From Ciona intestinalis (lineage: Eukaryota > Chordata > Ascidiacea > Phlebobranchia > Cionidae), in assembly GCF_000224145.3 (NCBI RefSeq), contig NW_004190396.2, forward strand, positions 186,001 to 250,000: a DNA stretch of 64,000 nt. The letters run 5' to 3'. Both the position numbers and the translations under genes were made by a program. This document shows, one piece after another, positions 10,970 to 24,300 of the stretch (position 1 is the first letter of the stretch; every line of letters begins with the position of its first letter). The notes under the pieces are model-generated. The model worked only from the letters and a program-made list of their open reading frames with translations. It did not search any database and had not been told where the DNA came from.

Positions 10970-11212
10970 TTAACCACAGACCGTCGTTGTAGTGTTTATA
11001 TACTGACTCTGTTTTAAAGTTTTATCTTTGATTCTCTGCCATCAAAATAAAACAGACAAATTAAATTGATTACATTGGTACATATACTAGGATTTCCGTA
11101 GTAAACAGGCGTCTAAACATGAGGGCGCCCCACATATACAATATATACATCTGGAAGCCCCCCTCATTTGCATATACGTCATGGAAAGCTTTGTTCGTCG
11201 CTCTAGATACGT

Positions 11213-11262
11213 NNNNNNNNNNNNNNNNNNNNNNNNNNNNNNNNNNNNNNNNNNNNNNNNNN
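11213..11262. other. Assembly gap, 50 N
   Basis: A run of exactly 50 undetermined bases. It lies between the two copies of the duplicated block. Confidence 0.98.
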
Positions 11263-11525
11263 TTAGAGTATTAGACAATTCAAGATTTCAAAATTTTAAG
11301 TGCCGACAAATAAATGTTCGCGGCAAGCATTTATGTGATGCGCTAACGGTTCTACCAGAATGACAGCATTATTATAACGACTAGAACGCAGATTACTTTT
11401 TAAATCGTATTGAACACCGTGTTTAACTCTAAGCTGCCCACCAAAGTTTGTACAACCAGTAAAAACATAAAAAATAAATAAAAAAAACGCCGCTAAACTT
11501 TCTACTGCGTATGCCAGATTCCGTT
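11263..11525. repeat. Duplicated block near gaps, copy 2
   Basis: Second copy of 10708-10969. Similarity ends at gattccgtt; from there a foldback runs into the N-run. Confidence 0.75.
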
Positions 11526-11541
11526 GTCGCGGAAATCTGGT

Positions 11542-12041
11542 NNNNNNNNNNNNNNNNNNNNNNNNNNNNNNNNNNNNNNNNNNNNNNNNNNNNNNNNNNN
11601 NNNNNNNNNNNNNNNNNNNNNNNNNNNNNNNNNNNNNNNNNNNNNNNNNNNNNNNNNNNNNNNNNNNNNNNNNNNNNNNNNNNNNNNNNNNNNNNNNNNN
11701 NNNNNNNNNNNNNNNNNNNNNNNNNNNNNNNNNNNNNNNNNNNNNNNNNNNNNNNNNNNNNNNNNNNNNNNNNNNNNNNNNNNNNNNNNNNNNNNNNNNN
11801 NNNNNNNNNNNNNNNNNNNNNNNNNNNNNNNNNNNNNNNNNNNNNNNNNNNNNNNNNNNNNNNNNNNNNNNNNNNNNNNNNNNNNNNNNNNNNNNNNNNN
11901 NNNNNNNNNNNNNNNNNNNNNNNNNNNNNNNNNNNNNNNNNNNNNNNNNNNNNNNNNNNNNNNNNNNNNNNNNNNNNNNNNNNNNNNNNNNNNNNNNNNN
12001 NNNNNNNNNNNNNNNNNNNNNNNNNNNNNNNNNNNNNNNNN
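11542..12041. other. Assembly gap, 500 N
   Basis: Exactly 500 undetermined bases, most likely a placeholder of unknown true size. NF1 coding exons stop on its right side. Confidence 0.98.
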
Positions 12042-12045
12042 TTGA

Positions 12046-12122
12046 GACATTGTGGCTCAGTGGTTACGTGCCTGTATTGTAACCTAAGGGTACCGGATTC
12101 GAGTCCCGATGCAGGTGGAAGT
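12046..12122 (+). mobile_element. tRNA-like SINE head
   Basis: An A-box-like tggctcagtgg is followed about 45 bases later by a B-box-like ggattcgagtccc. The cloverleaf is not convincing and there is no anticodon arm I would trust, so this is a SINE promoter rather than a tRNA gene. Confidence 0.5.
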
Positions 12123-12323
12123 ATTCACTTGGGCAAAACACAAATTTAATGTAAATTTATTTTAACTGTAAGCGTGTTTTAACGTCTGTCATTTTTTCAT
12201 TTTCTAATTTCTTAATTTTCACAAAAGTAATTAAAGAGACAAAAAAAAGTTGTATATTATGAAGGAGGTATACCCTCATAACATGCAAGGGTGTATATAC
12301 ACATATAATGATAAACCACCCAC

Positions 12324-15300
12324 CTCAACACATGTTTATCAATATCCACAGTTTGAATGGCCGAACACATCAACCAATCAGTTACGTGCTCAACTAGTTT
12401 GTTGCGAAACTTTATCTCAAACAAGAAAAATAAATCGTCTTTTCTTTCCATTACCTGCATTGGGAATTGTATTCTATACATTGTAAATGAAATCTATATA
12501 TGAACTGGACATAGTGGGGAATACAGGACCTTTATCTTATTATATATAAATGGGGTAAAACGGAACAGTCACAAAATGATATACAAACGTGTAGCAAGAA
12601 TAGGAATAATCTATGGGTGAGGTCCTTTAGTGTAAATAAATTCCAGGATTTAGACCAAACTTGACCTATTACATCAACCATAAAAGGTTATGAATATCAA
12701 GATACTTTATTTGTTTAATACCAGGAGATTCTATGTCTAATACAGAACCATATATAATGTATGGACAATCATATATATAGTAGGGTGGGGGAAGATGGGA
12801 CACCTTTAACACATTATATCTCAATATCCTGATTGTGTTTTAAACAATTAACAACGGTCTATGGGAGTCGTGAGGACATGGTTTTATAATTCTTTGAATG
12901 TTCTTTGTTTACCATCAAATGTGACGAGAAAATAAAATGAAAAGGTGTCCCATCTTCCCCCACACTACTATACACAATATATAGCCCACCTTACAAATCA
13001 TGCTGCAAAACCTGATCCTTAGTTTAAACGCAAGTCCACTGCTTCCCATGTGTCGTACATATCTGGGGAGGTTCAGGTTAATATTTACTGCAACTGGGGA
13101 TATTTGTTTAATACTAAAGCAGTTTATAAACTCAAGTTATTTTCTACACTGCATCAACCAGTAAATATTACAACAAGATTTGTTTCACAGGATTGTGGTC
13201 TAACTATCCCTGCATGCCATGTTATTTTAGTTTGGCAGCTATGTTGGAATATTTTACCAACACAACCCACCCAACAAGGTTCGTGTTAATATTCAATGTT
13301 TGAGCACATCCAGCCCATACTGTAGTATTTTAAGGGCGGTGTCTTCAATGAGTCACACCTGGGACCTGGTATAACCCAAACTTTTTGTTTCACAGGATTG
13401 TGTGTCAAACTATCCCTGCCTCCCCTGTGTTTATAAAAGTTTGGTGCTTAAGTCATGATACGTCCACCCCCACCTTACAATATAAACCAGATGTTAAAGC
13501 CTGTTGCTTCCTCGAGGGGGGCGACAAGGGGTAACAGATGGGAAATTTTTCAATAAAAATATGTTATACCCACATATACAAGCTTTGTGTTATACAAGCA
13601 AGGCATCCACCCCACCACCCACCTTACAACATGCAGCAGCATCACTTCCACGCTTCCCTCACTTAAATAATTACGGTCACCTTCAGAACACTCCCCAAAT
13701 ACTCGCTCAATAATAAAAATAACATTACCAACAAAATGGTCGTTACTTGTCCCACCCACGACCTGAAAGTAAACAGTTTTTTTTGCTGTTTGTGCATGGG
13801 TAAAAATAGCAACATTAAAAAATGCATACACTATATATATATTTTTTAAATTGAGTTTTTATTTTCGACCTGTGTGTTTTGCTGAAAACATACTTTGGAC
13901 TTTGATCTTATGACATTTCATTTGAACATAAATGTACTGATTTCATTTTAGTTATGGAAAAACTATAAATTTATTTTATGGTGCTGTTGCTAGCAGGCAT
14001 AATCAGTATAATAATTATTTTTCTTGAAACAATAAATTTTAATTTTAAATAAGTAATATTAACAAATGAGGTTTACATGATCTGATGCATCAAACAAATT
14101 ATTCTTCAAATAAAGTTTGATCTCAAGAAGTAGAGTTGGGATCAAAGATGGATGAAGTGAGCTGCTCAACAAATCTCTGAAAATACTTTGGTTAAACACC
14201 TAGTTAATCACCCATAAAGTTACATATGTGGTAACTTGTAAGCAAGCACGAGGTGTATGAAACAGAACACCCGTGTTATAACAACTGTCGTTGCCCGCCA
14301 TGCAAGGAAAAACAAGTTACATACGTAATACATTCATTTATTAGACTACATCACAGCAAGATACGGTTGCATCACAACCTCTAACATCACCACTAGATAT
14401 TAATTGATGTTTAACACACGGTAAACGAGTTACATTGTTTTAAATTTCCCAACCAACCTCGTTATTTCACTAATGTCATGAAAATTGCTGCCGTTATTGG
14501 CCACTAGTGTCAGTAGAGAGCTGATAAAGGTATTTGCGCGGTTGACGGACGACGACGTGCTTCGCTCTGGAATTTTCTCCATAGCTGTTTCTTGTGACAT
14601 CACAAGAGCTGAGGGTGTGGGGCAACTTGATTGGGTTGAACTTACACTGGTACGTTGGGTGCCGAGGCATTGTTGGTTGGTGGGGCTGGGGGTTTAAGCG
14701 GATGTGAACAATATGGCAATGTTATGGAATGGCAAAAACAAATATTAAATAAATGCTTGAGCAAAGTAAGTAGATTCTACTTAAGCAGGTGCATGAAACA
14801 TAACAGTTCATATATATGGCACACAGTATGTAGATGTAAACTTTCTACCTCACTAAAATGGTTTAGAAACCTAAACATTTAAAAATGATTATGACTTTTG
14901 TTAATGATAATAATACTCACGGTGGTTCCACATACTTGACGCACACCCCACCAAGCGAACATAGGTATCGTGTAACGTTCGTCCATTCAACCAAGTCTTG
15001 CTGTGGAAACATAAACTTTGGCAAACATGCGATAAGATTTAAGTTTGATTACAATGAATTGACACAGAGATCATATTAATTAACACAAAGAAAAGTTGGG
15101 AATTAACAGTAAGCGATATTTAGCCACAGTTTCTCTTGTTTTTGAAAAGTTTTAGGAATAAATTAGGGGTGTCAAACATAATGTTGGTCCTGTTTTAATA
15201 GTTGGGGTGGAATATCAGCCAAGGTGCTGTTAACGTTAAAGTTATGCTATCAAGAGATACAAGTTGAAACCCCACCCTTGCATATACCCCACCCACCCTA

Positions 15301-18300
15301 TTAAACAAGGTTTTACGATATTCTAGAAAAATGAGGGGCCTATAACATAAGCATATGGCAGCAAACATGCTTCACTGACACACCACCCACCCTATTAAAC
15401 AAGGGGTACAGGTTCAAACCCCACCATTACCCACCCAAATGCATATGACAAAAACACCGACCCTATTAAACAATGTTTTCCTGGTCATTGACTTCCCAAC
15501 TATTGATACTTCAACATTGTTTTCATCTTTCTTAGACCGGAGTTGGTTTGTTCGGATTTCCCATTTCCTTTGCGTATCTTCCCATGCCTGTTGTGTAATG
15601 TTTGTTGGTGTAACTTATACATCCTTAAATGGCGGGGCAACGACAGTCGTTATAACACGGGTGTTCTGTTTCATACACCTCGTGCCCGCTTACAAGTTAC
15701 CAAGTATGTAACTTTGTGGGCGATTGTTTTTTTTTATGGCTGACAATTTGGACAACCCATTAGTGACCACTGAGTTGGAGCGATTGTTACAAAGTGTCCA
15801 AAGACATACACCCACAATAGTAGCAGCATCTTTTCTAAATAGCTGAGAAATCATTGATAAACCACACAAGTCCCCGCCCAACTCACCTCCAAACAAGCCC
15901 TGGTAAACTTATTAACGAGTCTCAATTTCTTGGCGACTTTAATTTGGATTCCATCTTCACATACATCACATGAGGATAAGTGGTGGTATACCTCATGATT
16001 GTCGGGGAACAATCGAGCCATTGTGAACTCATTCAATGACCACCTGTGATGTCATAATGAACATAATAAGTTTGAATTTAATATGAGAATAACCAAAAAT
16101 ATAAGCCATACAGATAAAACAATTACCCACCGTGCGAGAATAAATAAGTTTCATTCATCTTGTATTCTTACAATCAACTAATTAAACTTTAAACAAATGG
16201 GAGAAGATGGGACACCTATATCACACAATATCCAAATATCCTGATCGTGTTTTAAACAATTATCAACGGTCTATATGAGTCGTGAGGATACTGTTTTATA
16301 ATTCTTTGAATTCTCTTTTAATTACTACCAAATGGGATGAGAAAATAGAGTAAAAGGATGTCTCATCTTCCCCCACCCTAATATATGTAAAAATTAGTCA
16401 TCTTAAATATATGAATAAATAATAAACCATGATTACAACACAACTTACTTAATCTCGTTTTCTTCATTAAGACAATGGAAGCAATTAAGAGCAATCAACA
16501 CAATCTCTGGGTTGGAATTCCATAGTTGTTCCAACAACACAAGCTCAGTTTTCAACTGGAGGAAAATATGAAATATCCAGTCAATGTGACAGCAATATAA
16601 TTGTGTTGTATGTAGAAAATATAGGTATATAAATTATATAATATATATTAAATTTATGGCTGGGTCTATATGGCCAGAACAATAAGTTAATTTAACATGT
16701 CCATACATATGACACCATGGCTTGGTGGTTGGAGGTTACCGGGTTCAAGACTCGATTCTGCCACATAAATGTGTTCTTGGCAGGAAACAGACCTAGACCG
16801 GATATTTTGTGCCTTTCGTGCTCGGTTAAGAAAAGACAACCCAACCGGTTTCCTCTACCATTTTTAAACGTGGCCATTTTCAAGGCTTATATTGGTTGCA
16901 GCTGAAAATATTAAAATACACCAACTTGTGGTTTTTTTACCAGACCTGCTTTGTTGTTGGCACATACTAAAGCCATCATACAACCTGAGCCCTAAAGCCA
17001 TCATACAACCTGAGCCTCAAGTGCATATAAAGTAATACACGAACCTGTGCCCTCTTCACCACATCAGCTTTATTATTAACACCAGGTTTGTCATGGTTTT
17101 GTACGAGAAACTCGATCCTGTACGCAAGCATCTTGTTCAACCACTTGATGGCATGGGAGAGCATGTCAGGTGACATCATCATTTGCTGAGTCAGCACTTT
17201 TTCACATATCGTTAGAATCACATTCGAGCTGTTGTGATGGGAAAGATAGAGATATATTATACTACGATGGGGGAAGATGGGCCACCTGTTCATTTTATTT
17301 CTCGTTCCATTTGATAGTAAACAAAGAACATTCAAAGAATTATAAAACCGTATCCTCACGACTCCCATAGACTGTTGTTAATTGTTTAAAACACGATCAT
17401 GATATTTGGATATTGTGGGCTAAAGGTGTCCCATCTTTCCCCACCCTGCTATATATATTTTTATACATTATATATATATTTGACCCACAAAACAAGAGTA
17501 GATTATACATATCAACCCACCTAATCTCCCAGTAAGTGACCATCATATACTCTGGATTCCATCCCACCACACACTGTGGTTCGTTCAACCTCACCAATGC
17601 TTCAAGACTTGCCAGCGAACATGGGATGTTTGGGGTGTTCTTCAAGTCAATGAGTGAAACCAATGTATTGAAGAACTCGGATAGGTTCTGGTGTATCTGT
17701 TGAGGGGAACCACCCATGTTCTATGAAATATAATGGTTGGTTAAATTATGGTGTTTAGGTGATGTGTGGTTCATAGGCATAAGATTTAGGGGTGCCTGGG
17801 GTTGCATGTCAGAAGTTTTGGGCACAAATAATTAAAATGATATTTCAAAGGTATTTTCCTATAAGACTCAAAACATAGCATTCAGGATTGCCTAAGATGA
17901 CATGACATTCCCACTTCTAAATAGGGGTGACAAGGTGACACCATACGTTTTAGCAACCCAATTTTACCCATACCAGTTTTTACACTGCTACTAGGTGTCG
18001 ATACAAACAAGCAGTTCAAAGTCTATATGACTATGAGTTTGGTGGAATTTTAACAATATTTCCCTATTTTGTGCAAAATTCAACTGCTTCAGTGGAGTTT
18101 AGATGGTAGCACCCTGGATGTTGGGGTAACAGACCTACATCCCAGGTCTCAGGTGTGTCTCACTGAAGACCTCACTCTTATAAAATAGAATCTCTATTAT
18201 TGAGTGTCTATAAACTGCCTCAGTGGTGTTTAGAAGGTAGCACCCTGGGTGTTGGGAAGTTACTTGCCCTACTTCACTGAATAAACCACTCACATGCAGA

Positions 18301-21300
18301 ATGAAGGAAGGATTCTGATGAACAAGTTGTAATATCACGTGAAGTAAATCCTTACATGATGGTGAATCATCTTGTGAGCGTTTCAAACTCACGTTCATCT
18401 TTTCACGAAGTGTCTAGAAGTACATTTTATAAAAATGAATTATATCATTAATTAAATTTATTTCCTTAATATTTTCTAAGGTTGCCCTACAAACCCAGAC
18501 ATGAAAATTGTATACAATTAAATGAACTATATCTCTTCGAATACAATAGCGGAAATCATGCTATTTAAAACAACGAAGAAAAGAGAATTAGCAGCAAAAT
18601 GACAGTCGTTAAAATATGCTACGGGCGTAAAAATTACTTTAAAACCCATTTGTGTTGGAGAAATTGCCGTTAAGTTTCTTGCCTAAGGACACATATGTCC
18701 ACAATAGTAGCAACGACCAGTCTTGAACCAGGTATTCTATAGGTATGTCAAAGAACAATTTACTACATTTAACAGCAAATCTTTATTTTGAATTTTTTAC
18801 TACTATGACATCACATACAGCATTGATGACATCATACCTGTGCATTCTTGGGTGAGGTCTGGTATAATGTTTGTGTTTTAGCTGAACAATCATAGAATAT
18901 TTTCCTAACATCGGGTCCGTATACCAACATCCCATCCATGCATGGCCACCATGGGTGGGTGGGCTGTGCAGGGTAGAAAACAAATATATTTGTAAGTGCA
19001 GGGTAGAAAATAGACAACATCACCCATTTTTTCGGTTTTAGAATCCCAACTTAAAACAGCTTGTACTCTGTTGTTAGGTGTCTATACAAACAAGCAGAGC
19101 CAAAGTATATTGCATTCACCACATTAATCAATGAGGTTCCCTATGTTTGACAAATATGAGTGTAACTGTATTTTAACAATGTCACCCCAGAATCCCAGAT
19201 TTTGTTAAAAATTCAAATCCCTGACACCTATTCATATATACATACACAAGCAAGGTTCTTCTGCAGCAAAATCCAAAAACATTATACAACTACACACCTG
19301 TGATGAAATGCACAGCAGAGCGTTCATCCACACCATCTTATGGAGAATACTGGACACGGATGACGCACAAAACTTTGCCAGGTTATGTTTCGTAGGCTCC
19401 AATCGATACGAACAAATAAAACAATCAATTAGAAGATCACGGCAACAAACCTTCGCAAATTTCGATCCATTTTCGAACAAAAACGACTGAAAATGAATAT
19501 TTTGTTGGTATAACTTATTGAAAATGTAGCATCGAAACTGAAAGATACTGGTTCTATGCTCGATACTGATAAGTGTATAAGTCATTGGGCAAGGCATGGA
19601 AACTCCTCCAACCCTGGCTCACTAATAGGCTGTAGCACCCTAGATGTTGGGTCAACTACATTCTGACCTTAATCTCAGGTTTTATACCCTACCCCCATAT
19701 AAAATAGAATGTGCATATATAATGCCGGAACACTCTGGCCTGAATAGGTCCCATGGCATGCTTCACCACATAACCTCACAAACATAAACACCACTAACCA
19801 ACCTGAACAAGAGGCAACAGTTCACGCACGATCTTCTGCAGTGATCCATCTTCCCCCTCACTAGGTGGCGATATAGAGGTGGCTGCTTTAAACAAGCGAA
19901 TAATAGCTGTGATGCAACACTCGTGGAGGTGACGGGAGGTGGGGTTGGACAGCGACTTCTTTATGTGGGGGAGTAATTCCAACTATGAGGTGAAAATCAC
20001 ATGAATGTAAAAAAAACGTATAAAAAATATGTACATATGTAGGTAGAGTAGGACACACATGAAACGTTTTAACAATATCAGTTTAAACAACTAAAAGATA
20101 ACAAAACTACTTATTGGTTATGTTCGATAGGCATATTGCCGCATATATTAATGGTTTTATGTCTCAAGGTAATAATAATCCTTAGCAGTTTAAATAAATG
20201 GTGAATACCTTTGTGTTTTTGACTTCATCTGGATTATTAGCCATCTGTTTCAAAAGTTCCTGGAAGATATTGAAATATTTAAACTAATTGAAGGGATCCT
20301 GGGTTCGAATCCAGGCCAGGGTTGGAGAACCAGGAATCATGGGTTCGAATCCAGGTCAGGGTTGGAGAACCAGGAATCCTGGGTTCGAATCTAGGCCGGG
20401 GTTGGAGAACCCGGAATCCTGGGTTCGAATCCAGGCCAGGGTTGGAGAACCCGGGATCCTGGGTTCGAATCCAGGCCAGGGTTGGAGAACCAGGGATCCT
20501 GGGTTCGAATCTAGGCCAGGGTTGGAGAACCCGGGATCCTGGGTTCGAATCCAGGCCAGGGTTGGAGAACCAGGAATCCTGGGTTCGAATCTAGGCCAGG
20601 GTTGGAGAACCAGGGATCCTGGGTTCGAATCTAGGCCAGGGTTGGAGAACCAGGAATCCTGGGTTCGAATCTAGGCCGGGGTTGGAGAACCAGGAATCCT
20701 GGGTTCGAATCTAGGCCAGGGTTGGAGAACCCGGAATCCTGGGTTCGAATCCAGGCCAGGGTTGGAGAACCAGGAATCCTGGGTTCGAATCTAGGCCAGG
20801 GTTGGAGAACCAGGGATCCTGGGTTTGAATCTAGGCCAGGGTTGGAGAACCAGGAATCCTGGGTTCGAATCTAGGCCAGGGTTGGAGAACCAGGAATCCT
20901 GGGTTCGAATCTAGGCCAGGGTTGGAGAACCCGGGATCCTGGGTTCGAATCCAGGCCAGGGTTGGAGAACCAGGAATCCTGGGTTCGAATCTAGGCCAGG
21001 GTTGGAGAACCAGGGATCCTGGGTTCGAATCTAGGCCAGGGTTGGAGAACCAGGGATCCTGGGTTCGAATCTAGGCCAGGGTTGGAGAACCAGGGATCCT
21101 GGATTCGAATCTAGGCCAGGGTTGGAGAGCCAGGGATCCCGGGTTCGAATCTAGGCCAGGGTTGGAGAACCAGGGATCCTGGGTTAGAATCCCATATAAA
21201 CCACTTACTGGGCAAAGGATAAGCAGGGAAGTCTGGAGTGGCCAATATGGGACAGATTTCTTTTTAATTCCTTCAGAGAAATTATCCACCATGTGAAACA

Positions 21301-24300
21301 ACATCTCAGCGTTGAACGATAATGTTGCGTTCATTTTCCTTTGTTCTTCAACCTATGATGGAACAATGGCTATTATGGTAGGTTGGGTAAGATGGTGAGT
21401 GCTTTCATTCTCTTTATTGTCTCATATTGTAGTAAAAATTGGTGTATGAAAACATAACACCTGTGTTGTAACAACTGTCGTTGCCCCGCCACGCGAGGAT
21501 AAATAAGTTACATACGAGGTAACTCGTAAGCTGGCACAAGGTGTACGAAACAGAACACCTGTGTTGTAACAACTGTCGTTGCCCCGCCACGCGAGGATAA
21601 ATAAGTTACATACGTGGTAACTCGTAAGCTGGCACAAGGTGTATGGAACAGAACACCCGTGTTATAACGATATTATTATAACTGTTTCGTAAGCTTATTT
21701 ATAATTATATAGTTATTTTACTGTTTATAAGAATTCACAGCCGCAGTAGTACCTGTTCCGCAGATGCTTCCCCAGCACTACCATGTGGTTTGTACAATAA
21801 ATTCAAATCTAATGGAAAAGAGCTCAACCAGTCACATAATGCCTGGGAAAGAATTTAAGTAAAAGTCACGAAATTTAGGGTTCAATACATCATAAATTAT
21901 TAATCATTTCTAAATCTAAAAAAAATATGAAATTATACGAAAAGAAAATATGAAATTATAAAGGTGTTTTAAGTGCATAAAACTCTGTTTTTCTGGTCAG
22001 TTTCAATACATATAAAAAAATATCCTTACCTTGTCCAAAATACTAAGCAATGCGTTCTGAAACGGTCGTCGCAATAACTTGAAACATTTCGCAACATCTG
22101 TAATAAAACAAAATACCCACATTGTTAATTTTGTTACTTTATATAATATGTACAAGTCAGACACAGAGTGCGCTAATCTAATCAGTACCATCTGCTTCCT
22201 AAATACCATAACCTTACAGAAAATCGAGATTATTGAAGTGGAAGAAATCAATATTGTTACTTTTATGTTTTTATAATTTGCACTTTTGAACTAAATTGTT
22301 GTTTTTTAATAGACCGTTCATACTTTTTAACTGAGGATTGTGACGTCCCTACTTGCCCCCAAATGTCCACCATGATAATTTGTGCTTAGATTTATAAATA
22401 TTTCTTCACTAAAATTATAACTTTTGCCTGTGATTGCAGGCTGCAGCCCCAACAAACTAATAATAATTAGTATGTAGGCAAGTCAATATAACTAATTAAT
22501 TAATACCGATAATTAAAACCAACCTTCTAATATTTTGCTTATTCTTTCAAGATCGAGGTAAATATGCTGAATCAGAAATAAATCGCTCAAATCTGCCAAC
22601 TCATCATTACTCAGCGTTAACTCTTGCAATCTGTGATATCATCAATTACTCAGCAAAATTATAATCAAGGAACAAAATGATTTCAAATTATGTGGTAATT
22701 AAAACACCAGGTTTTACAAAATACACAGCTTTGTAGCATAAACTTATAACTATACCGATCTAGCACTTATATTGTTTGACGATTCTCGTTGCATCATAAC
22801 ATAATACACCAAGTGCTACTAAATAAGCGGCAACCAAAATCAAGTCGAACTAATAGTGTACCAAAAAAATCCCAGAAAAATGATAGTTTTAACAAAATTA
22901 ACATTAAATTTTTGGCTAGAAGATCAGTTCTGATAATATATATGAATTAGAAAAACTTATAAACCTTGAGCTTATCCTTGCGAAGACAACAGTGAAATTA
23001 TTTCGACTGATGCGATACAAGACATGAGATGCTGATGATTGAAGTTGGGATAACGCTGGGTTGTCGGGGGTGGATTGGTGTAAGAACTGTAGGGGGGGGG
23101 GGGGTTATTGGGGTAAAGTTGGGCAATATTGCTGTATAGACTGGGGTATGAAGTTTTCACCATTACATGGGTTGTCAGGTACACGAAATATGGGGGGGCA
23201 GGGGATTATAAGGTGCATACTTGTACTATATATATAAAGGAGGTGTATACTTTATATGTGTGAGAATGGAACTATATATATAGAAATATATAAGCAGTAA
23301 ACATACTGTGTAGCTTTCAACATTAGCAGGGAACTTTATATTTACTGGGGGTGTTAAAATTTTCGCTAGTGTTTAGTGGAAATACAAAGTGTACGATGTA
23401 TTCACTGCTTTTTATTTTTGGTGAAGATATAACATTGTAAGAATATAAGCAACTTATGAATAACTGAATAGCAATACGATGCTGTGTGAACACCATGTTT
23501 CGTGTAATCATATAAAGATAAAAAAGATAAGGGCCATGTTAAACATAGATATATATGCTCACCTGGCATACCTCACATAGTAACAACCTCATCAACACTG
23601 AATCTCCAGCCAATGTAAGATCCTTCTGTAGAAGATGAAAGTATAAGTATATTGGCGATAGGTTTATACAAATTGTCATAAAGCACCAACAAAGTTACAT
23701 ATAGCCTATGTGTGCATAATATGAATGTAAGTTAATACATTGATCATTGGTTTATAGGTTGTACAAATTTGTCAGCCATACATCAAAAACAATCACCCAC
23801 AAAGTTACATACGTGGTAACTTGTAAGCGAGCACGGGGTGTATGAAACAGAACACCCGTGTTATAACGACTGTCGTTGCCCGCCATGCGAGGATAAATAA
23901 GTTACATACGTGGTAACTTGTAAGCGGGCACGAAGTGTATGAAACATAACACCTGTGTTATAACGACTGTCGTTGCCTCGCCATGCGAGGATAAATAATT
24001 ACATACGTGGTAACTTGTAAGCGGGCACGAAGTGTATGAAACAGAACACCCGTGTTATAACGACTGTTGCTGCCCCGCCATGCGAAGATAAATAAGTTAC
24101 ATACTTGGTAACTTTAAGTGGCAGGAGGTGTATGAAACAGAACACCTGTGTTATAACGACTGTTGCTTTCGTTGCCCACACATACACATAGACTTACCAC
24201 TGCAATACACTTCCCCAGCAAATCCAAGACAACAACTTGAGCGTTGTAAAGATTATATTCTTGTCTCTCTCCATAGATTCTCTGTGAAAAAGTTAGGTTA

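Larger units (their letters stand above)
10392..12323. other. Gap-containing spacer between PRCC and the NF1 fragment
   Basis: Besides two runs of N and a duplicated block there is no supported gene. The bases next to the gaps show assembly stress: a repeated block and a foldback sequence. A tRNA-like SINE head begins right after the large gap. The rest of NF1 would have to come from here, but about 1.4 kb of known sequence cannot hold it. Confidence 0.6.

Noticed and set aside
12046-12122. tRNA gene
   Set aside because: A- and B-box-like motifs are present, but acceptor and anticodon stems do not pair convincingly; better explained as a SINE head.
11502-12149. Long open frames across 11.5-12.1 kb
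   Set aside because: Composed almost entirely of undetermined bases in the 500-N gap.
20288-20674. Open frame of 128 codons with Gly-Trp-Arg-Thr-like repeats
   Set aside because: It is the 40-bp minisatellite read in rotating frames; the unit lacks stops, so openness is automatic. It is antisense to NF1 within an intron.
23765-24180. CRISPR-like array of spaced repeats
   Set aside because: Units are contiguous 98-bp SINE tails in an animal genome, with no spacers.
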